NCBI RefSeq assembly: GCF_000003605.2
Contig: NW_003142819.1
Span: 1 to 38,975, forward strand
Direction: 5' to 3'
Length of the DNA: 38,975 bases
Origin: Saccoglossus kowalevskii
Lineage: Eukaryota > Hemichordata > Enteropneusta > Harrimaniidae
Both the position numbers and the translations under genes were made by a program. Below are positions 19,301 to 34,108 of the stretch, one piece after another. How positions within the stretch are numbered: position 1 is the first letter of the stretch; each line of letters begins with the position of its first letter. The notes under the pieces are model-generated. The model searched no databases. It saw only the letters and a list, made by a program, of their open reading frames with translations, and was not told where the DNA came from.

Positions 19301-22300
19301 AATGTCTGCAGGTAAATGAGTGGGCAATTCAAATTGCATTTCTCATTATGCACTGGTGCAATCCATGGCATAGTATTTTAAATACTAGTATGTCCTCTTT
19401 ACCCATTATGCAATGCAAGAAACAGTATAACATCCAATATCTCATTTGTTTGTAATGGAGCTACTGAGAATTCTTGTTGAAGTTTTGTTTGTTCATTAGT
19501 GTTCTTGTCACAGCTGTAAGTAAATGTGAATAGTGTTGGCCTTTGAATTGATGAAGCTGTTCTCTAGAAACCAAATGAGATGATGATGAAGATAGATGAT
19601 GTTGAAATGAGAATAAGATGGATGCAAGTTCAAAAGGAAGTCCATTTACTGATAGAGCTCAGAAAGATCTTTATCAATTTGTGAATTGGCTTGCTTGTCC
19701 ATCACTTACTGGCTCAATGGGTTCTCAGCAGCCCTGGCGAGACATGTCAATGTCATGATAAAAGTCCATTTGTATTTATTTTTCTGGCAGCATGTCACTA
19801 ATGCTTTCAGGGCTAGTAACATTAAACATATCCTGTATCTGTTAGTTTGCTCAAAGTCCTGATTGCTGAGAGGTAGTGAGGATCTGGAAACTGATTATTC
19901 TATAACAGTTTTATTATGTCTCAACCGCTTTAATTTTTGGGTAGAATTACATCCTTGTAGGAGTGCCATTTTTACTGTTTAGAACTCAATGATTTTATCT
20001 CCTGTTACAATGCACTGTTACTTTATTTCATAATCCTGGAAGTATTATAAATTTGCTATATTTTAGAATTAGTGGAGGTCTCCTGAGTGAAATAGGCTTC
20101 AGACCGAAGCATAGTAGATGAAGCAGAGCTAATTGGTGAATTGTTCTGGGTGATGTTTTTCAATTTCACATTCAGCTATTTTCTGAAAAATAATTGGTGC
20201 AGTTAATACACACGTGTTGGGGCTGAATTAGTTATTCAGATGACCTTTAATATATCAGCATTCTGATTGGTCGATAATTATCATCTAGTACATTAATATT
20301 TAATAAGGATTATAAGGTAACATACTGTATTAAAAATAAAACCTTTTATTCAAACAGTTAATTTTTCTTTTCCATGAAAGTGATGTACACAGAAATTTAT
20401 GTAATTATTAACAGAAAAACAAGTCTCCATAGAAACAAATCCTAGGTCGTGCTTTATCAGTCACCAAGAAGATTTCTGCCCAAATTGATCACTGATACAT
20501 GTTAGTTATACAACATGGTGTCAAACCATTTTGTTGTTTTGTTATATTCTATAACGATATGTTATGGGGTATTGTTTGATTTAAGTGCAAAACTGAATAT
20601 TTAAGAATGGACTTGGTTTTAAAGAGTTCTAATTGGCCATTATTTTTTATAATTTCTAGGTTGCTATTATATATTTTTAATTTTACTTATAAATCATTGT
20701 TTATCTGACAACTCTAATCTAGATATGGTAATAAGGTAGATTAACCTGTTTTGCAATAAATGACAAAATTACATCAATCTTCTTGATTTTGTGTTCCATG
20801 CTACTGGTGTTTGTAGCCTGCTAATTTTCAATTAGTTAAAAGCTGATGAAACTGTATTATTTAATACTGTACAGCCGTTGTCTACTACACATTGCATACT
20901 CTGTGAAACAAATACTGAGTTTACAATTTGACTTTTGTAGTATCACAGTATGGTGCAATGTTTAGCGACTGTGTTCATGTTTCTGTATACAAATACCATG
21001 AAATTGCTTCATGCAGTATACTTGATAAGAATTGTCTGGATGTTTGTAATATTTTGGATCACTTGAGAAGAACAAAACCTGTCTGTTATGGATAGTTCCA
21101 GGGCTGAAAGCCCTCACTATGGATAGCGATAGGAAAAAAAAATATTCCCCCCCCCCTACTAAATTTACAATAGTTGTATGTAATTAACAGAATTCATAAT
21201 TCTGTATATTCCTTATTATTTGTTACACACTCACTTAATACACAATGTATGTATGTAAGTGACAAATGTGTGTCAATGATCAAATCAAGTTGTGTTTTAA
21301 TAATCCAGTATATAATAAAATAATCCAATTTTTGTTTTTAATGCATTTCTATTGAAGATGTGCTTCTAATCGATCAAATATGGTACATAGTAAAGTTTCT
21401 TAATAGTTTTTATTCGAAATTTAACAAAGTGATGTACTTTAGCTGGCAATAATAAAGCGCTTGTTCTAGCAACTGGCCAGAGAGGTCATGTGAGAATTTG
21501 ATCCGTGCTAGGTGAGAAGCACTCCACAGGAAAGTAATCTGGAATTAACTTCCACTCGATAGCACTTGCTTTTAATAAGAGTACAATAAAGGGAGATTGG
21601 AATAAGGGATGAGTTGTCTAAAAACCATATGTTTGTTTACTGCTTTCTTAACACACACCAGAGATTTCATAGTACAGGTCAGGGGGTAGCATCAGTGTCA
21701 TAATTTTATTCATAGCTAGTCGGAAATTGTTGCCCAGAGAAGCTTGTTTATTAGAGCTCTGACTTGAATATTACACTTTGTCATCACATTGCAATTAGCC
21801 AATCAAATTCATCACTGTAGCATGCTTCATCCTGCATATATGATGTTAAGGTTGGTTTTAGCATTTTGAACACTTTGTGAAAGTGAGAAATTAGGTTTGC
21901 CTGCAAATGAAAATGGTGAGTTGATTAGTTTGTGTGGAAATTATATTGACAGATTATGAGATTCCACATTCCATGATAATGAACTTTTCTCAATAAAAAT
22001 CCAATTCACCCTGATATCTTCTCCACTCCTCTCTGGATTTTTTCAAGTGTCAGTTAATGTAATAATTTAGAACATAAAACAAGAAATAACCACAGTTTCC
22101 CATGTACATCATAATGTAATTTTTACTAATTCATCTTAGGATATTTAGTAAATTTTGAACAAAAATCACATTCTACTGCATTTACAGAGAACATAGAATT
22201 TTATTGTGCGAGGTGAACTAGCTGCCATTTTGTATGGTGTAATAATATCTCTAGTTTCACATCCCCTTTCAATCTATAATTCTGTGTGCAGTTTATTGTG

Positions 22301-25300
22301 TTGTTTCTTTTTTATTAGTTAAAATTGACTGGATTCAAGAACATTTATTTTTAGAATATTATTTGCACATAAAAGTCGGGCCACCATTTCAATATGTCTG
22401 CCATTAAGTTTGTTTGACTTTGTCTGCTTGGCATGCTAGTGTGACCTTTCTAGGACTGGCTTGTGTTAGAGTTGTTAACAGTAATGTCCAATTCATAGTG
22501 TAATTTGAGACTCTTATTCTTTCCCACCAAGCTACTATGAGATTTATTTTGAATCTGTTGTAGGTGTTCTCTTTGTTGAAAGTGAATGTTTTTAGGGTTG
22601 ATACTACCTCGTATTAAAATTACTCTAGTGTGGACGTGTGGCAGTATGGTATTGTGAAAAAAGCAGTTTGGTTTTGCCAGATGATTTCTGCCACATGGTC
22701 AAATAAAAGTTGCTGGCAGTATTTAAAATCCACTATTTTTTTTATCTTGTATTTAACAAGATTATAATCCTAGTTTGCATATATATATATTTTTAATATT
22801 AAAAAAAAACCACTATTTTACATGTAGAATGAGTGCCAGGATAATGTGTGTGAAATAGGGCAATAAAACGCATGGTTAGATATGTAAATGTTCATATGCA
22901 CCGGGAATTAGTTTGTTGCAGGTTATAGGATAGGTGACAGGTCATCGGGTGGAGGCAAATTTACCCAGAAAGCTGTTCTTCATTGATTCACATGTATGAT
23001 CAATAGATATACAATTTAAAGCTATGAAAAACAACATCACTAGGGAAGTAAACAAGTGAACAGATTCAGAATGCATTCTGACCATAAGGCTTAAGTAAAT
23101 CGAGATACTGAATACTGTTTAGTGATAGCCAGGCATTGTTTAGTTGGAGAGCAACAAATGTGAATGCGTTATAATGGGTCAAAGCCCCCGTAATGTTTCC
23201 TATCAATTAATTTTATGTCAGACCTGCTTCTTTGTCGATGTTGGTTCATTGTATGTATTCAATTTTGAAAGACTGTTTTGTGGTGAGCAGCTCCTTAGAA
23301 ACAGGAGTCGCCAACAGGGTACTAATTTTATATTGAAGAGGGTTAAAAGTGTGTGGCAACTTGAAGAAACAGAACTGTCCTGAGATTGGTATGGCTACAA
23401 GAATATAGTTTCAAGTTGTTTAGTCTTTGGCAGATTTACAATTGCTGACCAGGAAAGCATATCCAGCCATGTTTCGCTTAAAAAAATAAGTCTCTCTCAG
23501 AAAAGTAACAGAGCTTGTGATAATAAATCAAGTGGGAACAATTCTTTGCATTAATTATTCTCTGGTTTCCAATTCTGCTATTTTCTCCATTGAGTAAAAT
23601 CCACTAAATTAAATCCACATGAAAAAAGAAAAAAAGATTAAAACTCATTGTCCTCCAGGGTCATGAACCTAAAACCTATTGTTATTGCTAAAAGCCGCAA
23701 AATAATTAAATTAAATGCCAGTGAATGCAATTGTTTCACAGTAAATCACACATAATAGCAAATTATAGTGATACTTTTTTTAATTATTTACAATGAAGTC
23801 CTTAATAATCATAGCAATGTGGTTAATAACTAGCAATTCATATTCAGTACTTCACTGTGGTACTGTTGTCAAAGTAGGATTAAAGGGATAACAAGTACAG
23901 TACACTACTAGTGTACTCATGGCTTTCTAGAATAATTATCAAATTCCCATGTAAAGTTGGTACTGTACATGATTATTACTTAATGTGTATGATATCCACT
24001 ACATGTATAACGATTGATATAGTTTATACAGTCTATCAAATATAGATGCAAGTTGACATTCCCCCCACCCCCGAATGTTTTCAGTAAAATGAAGAATATT
24101 CTCAATAAGATGCATCCAATTTCAATTATTTAATTATCTCTCAATCTGCATAAAATGTTTATTTAGTCCATTAAATTCGGATCATGTCCTATCTCAAGTT
24201 GAATCAGTCCCTTGAGCCAGAGTTGTAAGTGGAATTTAACCACCCCTTTGATGTAATGGAACAACCCTCTAAGGGAACATTAAAAAAAATGACTTGCATT
24301 GTTGATGAAGTTTTAGTGGCTGGAGTAAGACTGTCTGCTTGGGTGTGTGTGGTACTGTGTGAAATGAAATAACAGCACAGCACACACAACTTGAAGATGT
24401 ATATTATTAGAAGATTTAAATTAGAATTTGAAAATGGGACTTCTTAACCATATTCTGAAATCACTGTTCTGTGATGTACTGCAATGATTGCCTTATTTGA
24501 AGTAAAGTGCACATCAACTGAATTTATAGAATATTACTAAATTGTAAAATGAAAGTGGTCGGAAGGCATCTAGAATTGTGATTTCCTTGGCCTGAGGGAT
24601 ATGAAGCCCTAACATGAATATAAAGGGACTTGGAAGCACAGTTTTGCTTGATAATGAGCTGCCTGTGTGAATCTTTGGGAGAATTTTTAAGGCAACTTTC
24701 ATTTATTGCCCCCTGTTGAAGGTAAAGTTGTTGTTTTTTTTCAATTCTGATTAAATTAATATTACAGTATGTTATCTGTTCAATTTTCACGAACAACATT
24801 GATTATGACTAAAAACCTAAAGAACTGTAGTGAAAAATTAGCGATGTTAAGACTAGATTCTAATAAAGTTTAAAGGCTAAAGCTAATGCCGTATGTTTGC
24901 ATATCGGCTTGACCAAGTGTCTATGCTACAGTTAGGTTTCTACAGTAGACGAACCAATGACCAACCTTATTTTATGTTTTATTCCATGAATACAATGCAC
25001 ATGCAGAAAGAACATGTTGCACAATATTTAACTGTGCAATGTTCACAATATTTTCTTGCTAAATGTCATCCCAGAGGGTGCTTAGTGAGAGCTAGTTGTT
25101 TGCACACACTTTGTTTGTCCATACTTAAAAACAAGTCATATGTAGCACAGACTAGCTTTTCATAGTACAGGCCAATGTTTTTGAGCTCTTGCCTTGTTTT
25201 AAGGTGCTTTGCACAAACTGGTCTATTTTCTCTGCCAGTTATCAATATTTCCCCCAAATTTCAACAATTAGCAAAATAAATCAATCCACAGTATTGAACA

Positions 25301-27150
25301 CTATTTTTTGCTCCATTTATGTTACTGTTAACACTTTCACTGTAAGAAAATTTGTGAATATTTATTGCAGTGAACATTTTACTGAGCTCTTTAATTAAAA
25401 CTGGGAAGTCGTATCGACTTTTCTCTTACAATATAAACCATCATATCGTGAGGATTCCTTGCAATGAAAATTTTCACCAAGCCTAGAATAATGTACTAGT
25501 CTCATTCTGCTTAGTATTTGTCACAGTTTATTTATTCAGATCTCCATTACATCTTTAGTGTCAGGCTTTTCTTTTGAGGTGTCAGTTTAAAACAGGATAT
25601 TACTTATTGTGGTTGTGTTTTAATACCCCTAGATACTGTTGCTTCATGTTATTGAGCAATGCTGTTGATACAAAATTTAATTTGCAAAGGCAGAAAAAGA
25701 AATATGAGCTTTCATTGTTGTATACTCGTGTAAAATGAAATGTCATCTGATGCAAGATATTTGGAGTAGATTAATCTGCGGCTTTACAACAGAGAAGAAA
25801 TTTCCTGTTTAACTGCAATGGAGAAAGTTATCATTGCGAATGTTGATCTTTCGTGTGATTATATTGTTCAATGGCAAAGCTCACTGATGCTAATTCTTTT
25901 GTACCTGTGTCACCTTGCCTACGTAGTAAAAAGTCGATTTATTGAACAAATTCTTATCTCTTTGGCGCATCCTTTTATGCAGGTTTAGTTAGCTACCTTC
26001 ACTGTTGCTCGATTTTTAGATGTTCATTATCTTGTATTCAAAGCTGAGCATTTCAATCAAAGGATGACTGGCTTGCTTTCACCTCTTGTGTGAAAAGGTC
26101 AGTCAATGTAAAAGGAAACTGAGAATGGAAGAAGTATGTTAGTAAGCACTTGTGATAATTTGTTACAATAGTTGGGAGGTTTGTTACAACGTATCAATGG
26201 ACACTGTTAATGCAAGGACATTATTCCTTCAATAAGAATTCAGTTTTATGTTTGTGGAGTCTTTACAAATATCTTGCACTTGAGTATGGAGTATCCTTCT
26301 TTGCATAAAATTGGGTAATATGCACTCAAGCCATGGTTACTTTGGTGTAATGACTTTCATAGTTTGAGAAACTTGATTCTTATCACTTGGACATAGAAAA
26401 ATAAAATAACCATAGATTATTTGTCATTTATATTAGAAAAACAAATGGATATCATGTCAATGCATTTTGTCCAATTAGTATGTGCCAAGACTAGATTGAG
26501 CATGCTTTGCAATAAATTTCTTGCTATTCTATTTGGACACCGTGAATAATCATTAGAAGCCAGCAGTTCAATGTTTTCACACATCAGGCTGATGAAATTG
26601 ATGACACGCGATCATAAATCATTGTTATTGAGAATGATGTCATGGGCTTCATTTATATCTTAGTGTGTGCAAGCCATATCCCTGTTTGTGATTGTCAAAC
26701 AAAACTCAATGAGATTTCATCATTCATCTGAATATGGAATGGATTAGGCATGATCAGATAAACTTTTCTCTACATCAATAAATCTCTCCCTCTGATAAGC
26801 TGCTTTGCTCTGTAAATCTTATTTCTAGGGAGGTATGAGATGACAGTCAGTTTATATTTATATCATGGTAGTAGTTTATAAGGAGAAATCACTCTAAAAA
26901 ATATGACATCCACAGATAATTTCCATATTTAGTGCGTTTATTTTTTCCCAGATGGCTGGGCATATTTAAGTATAAAAATTGTATTAATCCTCCCAAAAAA
27001 GCTGTGAATTCTTCAGTTGGAAGTAGCAGTTGACGTCTAATACCTGTACTTATTGTAAGAGTAATATTTGGAGTTTTAATTTGAATGCCAACTAAAATAC
27101 ATTAAGCTTATATCACATAACAACAAAAAGGGTTTAAATTGCCTGGACTG

Positions 27151-27174
27151 ATGTATGTATGTGTGTGTGTGTGT
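27151..27174. repeat. (ATGT)/(GT) microsatellite
   Basis: ATGTATGTAT followed by seven GT dinucleotides. A simple repeat, likely polymorphic. Confidence 0.9.
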
Positions 27175-28223
27175 TTGATATTCTGACTGTGTCAATGAAG
27201 TGCAAGGTAATAAAAGTAATCACTTTAGTCATCTGTTAATAGAATTGAGATTAATCTATTCTACACCCACCTTGCTTACCTATATTTTCATCACTAGTTT
27301 TGTTTTGCTTTCTCTGTTTATTTGACACATCAATTTAATTTGTCCCTAGCTTTTGTTTTACCTTGTATCTTAAATCTGTTTGGTCCCTAGCTACTTTTTT
27401 ACCCTGTATCAAAAATCTGTATCTTACTGCTGAATTAAAGGTTCAGTTGACTGAGTGTTATGGAGCTCTGGCAGTGTATTTCAAATTTCTAGCAATGCAT
27501 CTTGGCTTAGTAATATATTATAACCATGAATTATTCACACTGAAATGCGTTTTTGCTCTTTAAGTTGAAATCCCTCTTTAGGAGAAACAGATTTAGTGTT
27601 CGTAGATGAAGTGGAGAAATATGATTCTGTCAAGAATAGGTAACATGAGGAGGTATAGGAAAAAACTCGATTAAAGAGATGAATAGGCTGCAAAAAGCCT
27701 GCGTATTTAGTTAAAATTGTCGTTAAATTGTACATTCATTTTAGGAATGTTGAGTGTACTTTGTGTGCTGTACTCAAGGCAATTTCATTTGCAAATCGCC
27801 AGTGTTTAGAAGAACCGATCCTTTGCTTATTTGTGTGCTATGTGCATACTCGTTTTTGATTGTGCAAGACTATGCTATCAAATATATTTGCTATAAATCA
27901 AACTGTAGAAATGTTTTAGTCTGTTGCATAGGAATATTCAAGTCTACTTCAAGATGCAATGCCTAATATTGTTTCATGCCTTTAATATTGGCCAGTTTGC
28001 CGTTTGTGTTGTAGTATTTCATAGGTTTACCATTATTCCTATTATGTCTAACATTTTCAAATTTGAAGGAAAGTACAACTGGTTGTACACACAGTCATAG
28101 TTGTAGCTTCGAAAGTATCTTCATTGTCGAATGTGTTGAATTACTGTACACAAACTCTCGATATATAAGCAGTTTTTACCATGTTTTCTTGCATAATTTG
28201 ACCTGCAACAACGTCCTTTGACC

Positions 28224-28242
28224 TAATAGACCAAGTCTATTA
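28224..28242. repeat. Perfect 8-3-8 inverted repeat
   Basis: TAATAGAC-CAA-GTCTATTA in intron 6. It could form a small hairpin in the transcript. No family assigned. Confidence 0.6.
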
Positions 28243-31200
28243 TTAACCAATCAGAAGGCTGTGTTGTACCAATGCAAACACGTTCTGTTAGAATTAGTTT
28301 TGCCAAAAAAATGGCATTATTTTTTTGAAAACAACTGGTAATTAGCAATTTTTAAAGGTAAACTGAATAGGGAATGAAGTATTTACCACCTTTCACAGTT
28401 AAAAGGTTATGCACGGTTATCATGGTCTACGCATTCACAACATATTTACAGTGATCGATATCCACGCTGTATTACATATATAATCGAGTATCAGTATTTC
28501 TGAAAAGTAAAAAAATTATCAAAGACCAGGTTTCGTGGGGCATTTTGAAGGGGATAAGCACTTGGCCACATGTTAACCCAAAAATAGAAATACAACCAAA
28601 ATGGGGGATGGGTGCTTAGTCAAGCATAGCTGCTTAGTTGGGAGAGTACAGTATACATACATATTTATAGGCAAAGTCTTTTTGCTTTCCTGTCAAAATA
28701 CAAGCAACAGATAAAAAGCAAATTTAATTATTGTTTATGAATGCATGTTTTTTTTAAATGTCCAGTTTCTAAGAGAAGGCTTTGGCTTTTCCTAATTTCA
28801 AGTATAATTCTTTTAATGGTATGGCTTTCTGTTTCTTAAATGAGGCAATTTCTTGTTGAAAGCACAAGTAAGACCAATCTAGTAATTGAAATAACAATAA
28901 GGTTAATGGGTTTGGTAACCTGCTGTACTAAATCATTAAATTTTACACATACATTATGTAAGAGACCAAACATTGGTCATTGTGTCTACAAGTAAAAACT
29001 GCTCAATTTCCATATGTGCTTGTAAAAGACCCTTAGTTGAACCAGTTACCGGATGTACGTAGTTGTTATTGCTACCTACTGCTAACCAGCTGTCCTAGCT
29101 GACATCCAGCCCAGTTGTTTTATTTCTTGGGAGACTATTTAAACACAGGGATTCCTTAGACACTGTACATTTAGTTCAGTGTGTTTATTTGAGCTGTTGA
29201 GATTTGTTATTGTGTATTTGGTTGATGTACCACATCCATTTAAAACTGAAAATTTAAATAACCATTCACAGGAAAGTGATAATAGACATCATGTACTTTA
29301 TTTAGTTTATATATCTGCATACCTTATTTGGTCAGTTCAAAACATATTGTTTATCATGTAGCAGAAGTATGTCATTTTAAAGGTTTTCCTTCATCTGAGT
29401 ATTGCTCTCTTGGATTTATTTCAATATAGAGTGGCGTATTTTTAATCCCATCTCAATATGGCTATTTTAGGTGGTTGGTATGTAGATTGAGTTGTGCTGG
29501 TATTTTATGAAACCTAATCCACATATCAAATCGGGATATTTCTGGCTACTTTTAATAACACAGCTAGAATTCAATATTTACTGTTAATGACCTAGTATTT
29601 CATATTGTGAAGAATCATGCTAACACATGTCTAGTTCTTAATTCAAATTCTATTACCTTGTGCAAAACAAGTCAGTTCATTGACCAATCACACTTTATAC
29701 TTTCATATGTGTTTAACCATTCACATTTAATATCACCTTGATTTTGTTTGGCTTATAACAAACTTGTATTGGCTACCATACTTACATATTTTAAGAAATG
29801 TGGATCCCCCTATGCACGCTGTTAGCAAAAAGCCCAAAGTCATAATTAGGACTGCATTTAGGAATTTTGCCAAAGGTGCATTTATGTATGCATTTTAAAT
29901 GTATTTAATTATTTATTCAGATATCAGTCTGTATTTTTCATCTATTGTTTGAGTCTATTTCTTAATATGGATGACTGCACTTCTTTATAACTCCACAAAT
30001 GATAGACAGCAATAAAAATGGTATTCTATTTTTGTCCATTTTTTTCCTGTTATACAATACATAAATATTTGAAGTTAATTGTTCTAAACAAATATTTGTG
30101 TCTTGTATTGTCACCATAACAGCATGGAACATTCAATTATTTTTAATAAATATTGTTTACTGGAAGGGAAGTAAATACCTTAACAATGTAGAAATATTTA
30201 GTGTATTTCATATTTATTCTGTCTGTTATAATAATAGATGTGACAGAGCATATGTGTGTTGTCAAAAAGACAATGTGTAGAGTATTTCTGATTTTGTAAT
30301 GACAAAACCAAATCTATTTTCATGTGTAAAATGTAATAACACTTTTTTTTTTCGAATGTGGCATTAAACTCCCTGCAGACCTATTTGCACATGCTATTAG
30401 TTGTATCCCGTCGTATCTCCTCAAATTTCTTAAAATACTACCTTCCATAAAATATGTATACACTGTGTATTTAAATGTGTATAGATTATTTATTTAAATG
30501 TCATTTGTGGGTTGAATTTAATAAGGACCGATACTTCTTGACATTTGCTGGCGTACATTAATTTCTACTGAGGAAAATTCACACTGGCAGAATATATTAT
30601 TAATGATATAATATAAAAATTGCAGAATGAAATCCTGCAGTAGCTTTGAGAGGTCATAGATTCCTTAAGTAATTGTGTATTTTTAACCTGGAGCTAAGTA
30701 AAGAATCTAAATTGTCATTTGAGACTTAGTGAGACCATCTCCAGCTAGGTAATCTACAAGCTATAGATAGTGTGGGAGTAGAAGATGCACTTTTGCTTCA
30801 GATAAGGCATTTGAAATTATTAGGTATCAATTCACAGCTTTGAATAAATAATCTCTGCGAAACAAATAGTGTGAAATTGGACAATTGGTTTGCATAGTTG
30901 GAGGAAGCCAGTAGCTGTGATATCTGCTATCACTTCATCCAATCCATCGACAGAGTATATGGCATAGTTGTAATTTAGATGGACAGCTTTACAGCTTTAC
31001 CTACATGGTTTCATTACTTGTATAAGATGCATCATAGCTGCCGGGAATTCAACTTTAGGGGTGAAGTCTTAATAGCCGGAATATTTCCTCTGCCTTGCAT
31101 TTAAAATATAGTCAACATATTGTCTATCTCCTAAGGAGGTAAAATGCAGAGAATAAAATCTTGCTGTAAAAAAATAATGGTTAATGTTTTTTCAGACAAT

Positions 31201-34078
31201 GCATAGATTACAAAAAAGGGGGAAATCTGAGAATAAATAAATAGTCATTGTCCTCATGATGTAATAATGGTGGGAGATAACTAATTCATACACATTATTT
31301 CTAATAAGTAGAATTCACAATTTGCCATTGAACTTAAAATTACAGTCACTGAGATGATCGTTGCATTTCTGGTTTTATCACATCTTCATTTTGATTATCC
31401 ATAGATGTAATGTCATCAAACAATTTTTCATACTGTATATTACTTAGAAAATTTACCTTGTGAATGATAGGATGTTGACATACTTCCTGCATCAGTGACC
31501 CTCTGTTAAATTAAACAATACAAGCTTGTTATAGACTAATTATCATTTGTGTACGGTGTGTGTGAAGGGAATTTTGAAACAACATGCAAGATGAGAAAGG
31601 AAGCATGAGTGATAGTTTAAGAGGGCATGGAGCATCGTAACTTTATACTAGTGCAACATCATCCATCACCATTTCTTAAAAATTAAATGAATTTGACACA
31701 GGTAGAATACTAGAAACTAATCAAATAATGGTTGTAATCATCTTCAAAGATTTCCTTTCTCTTCCTCTTGAATGAATGGGGAATTGTTGTCACTTTCCAA
31801 TACTATTTATCAAAATAACCATAGATTAAATGACTGTTCTATCTTAAGCAAATTAATGCAAAATGCTTTGATTTGTTGTAAAATATTCTTTCTTTTTCTT
31901 GAACTCGTGAACGAGAGCTGCTGCTGGCGAAATATCAACTACTTACAAGAGAATGACATTTTTGTAATTTGCATAATTTCTCTTTTATGGCAATAAAAGC
32001 TTCATGTTTGCCAAATCCTGCAAATTAAACAGAGCATTTCTCGAGTCCATCAATTGAATTCATGAGCATTTTCTGTTTTTGACAACCAATGAACAGTGGG
32101 CATAAAATTTAATAACTGCAGAACATTAAGGTTTGTGAAAAGATTTTATGGATAATTGACAAGAACAGCCAACTATGTCAAGACCTCTATTGTACTGTGA
32201 CCTACATTGAAAGGATTTGTGAGAACTGCACACCCAATAACTATACAATAGTAAATTCTAGTACTTCCAGTTTATTTTCTAGTTTCTTTTATTGTTCTAA
32301 AAAAGCATATTCTGCTCTCTTTTTTAATAGAAACTTTAAAAATTGTTGCACTCATAAAAGATGACTTTCAAAACTATCGGCTTCAGAACCCACTTAATTC
32401 AAAATAGACTTAAGTAACTGTTAACAAAATTCAATCAATTACTCTGTTGTAAAAAGTTCTTATTTTTGAACCAATTATAACATGCCCCCAAAATTGGGCT
32501 GTGTTATACACATTTAATATTTAGTTTACAGATTGTCTTCAAAAGTTAAAAAATTAAACTTATTAATAGGTTTGTTCATGTCTTATTATATCATGCAAAA
32601 TGTATACTCCTTAGTTTGGTGCAGCTGGGTAATGTATACCCTTTAGGATAGTGCAAATAATTAATCATTGTCATCAGTATGTGCTTGAATTACCTGAAAC
32701 ATAACATTGTCTCCATGTAAGAAAGTTTCACTGCTTGGATTCCAAACCTGCCTGAATTTAAAAAATGCGTCAATGCCTGCCTTCCTGGAATTTGGTTAAA
32801 AATTATTCCGCCTTCAAATTCATTTGAATAAGCTTGACTAAAGCATTTATTCACATGTGTATTGGACGGTAGTAACCCAATAACCAAGTCAAAGAATGTT
32901 GAGATGGATTTTCTCAGATATACAGACTAATAAAGTCTATGATTTGTGAAGGATTTAGACAAGTCCCTGACCTCCTGTAGAAATTGGATGGCTGTTTTAT
33001 TAGAGGAATCAGTGTCCACTTTTAAAAGGTCGATCATGAGGTTAACTCAAAATGGAAATGTCTGAATAAATCTGTAGTGTGGTGAATCTAATTTGGCAGT
33101 TCTTCAGATTGCTAGGATTTTCATCTGTGTTTACCCTAATTCAAATCTAAGTTGGATATTTTTTTGTTGAAGAAAAAACAACTACTAGTGTTTATTTCTG
33201 GTTTATTTCTGCAGAATAGTTCGCAAAGTCAGTTAATGTTTATGTGTAGCTGAATTCTTATTTTTTGCTTGTTTTTGCATTATATCCAACATATCAAGTT
33301 AACTGCAACATACCCTATTTCTTCCCAAATTTTTAGCTAGAATAGACGTTACTGCAATAGTGCCTCCTAACTCTTTAAGAATCTAAACTGTCAGAGTTCT
33401 GTGTGAACCCGATTTAGGCGTTTTAGAATATCTGATGTTATAGCTAATCTTGCTTGAGGAAAGATAAACAAACAAACAAAAGTTTGCAGTTGACAATTCA
33501 TAAATACATCTGTGCATCCCTAATAGAAATGATGACATGTTTCATTATGGTTCAAATACAATTATACGCATATACTGGGTATCACGTTTGTGGATATGTG
33601 TCTGTGTTTTTATTCTGTCTGGCTGAAGGTGTTGACAACATTTGGTAGATGATTTGGGACACATGTGTTTACAAATAGTTCATGACTCTAGTAGGGAACA
33701 AATCTAAACTGCTATGTGCATTCCTAGAGGATTAACTGACACAATATGCATATCCTACTCCTGATGTCCTTTCCTGTCCATGCTATTAAATTAAGGAAAG
33801 CCATAAAAAATGCTGATAAAATAAAATCATTTTATGTAATGGTGATTTCTACATTCCATATATGGAAAGTTCATCACAACTCTTGCCCCCAAGTATCTGT
33901 ATGCTATTACTCTGAACAAAATATTAGTTGTAAATTATATCTTGTAATTAATACTCACCATGGAGTAACAAGAAATGCTTCCAAAGAAAAATTGTATTAG
34001 CCTTAGCATAAAACTTTTTGACAATATAGAGGTTTTCAATTTGGACTACTTTACCCAATGAAATTAAATGTGCCAAGT

Positions 34079-34108
34079 CTATACAGTCTATACAGTCTAT
34101 CAAGTATA
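34079..34108. repeat. Short tandem TCTATACAG repeat
   Basis: TCTATACAG occurs twice in a row, followed by TCTATCAAGTATA. The segment TATACAGTCTATCAA also occurs at about 24026-24040, about 10 kb away in the same intron and orientation, so it may be a remnant of a dispersed element. Confidence 0.5.
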
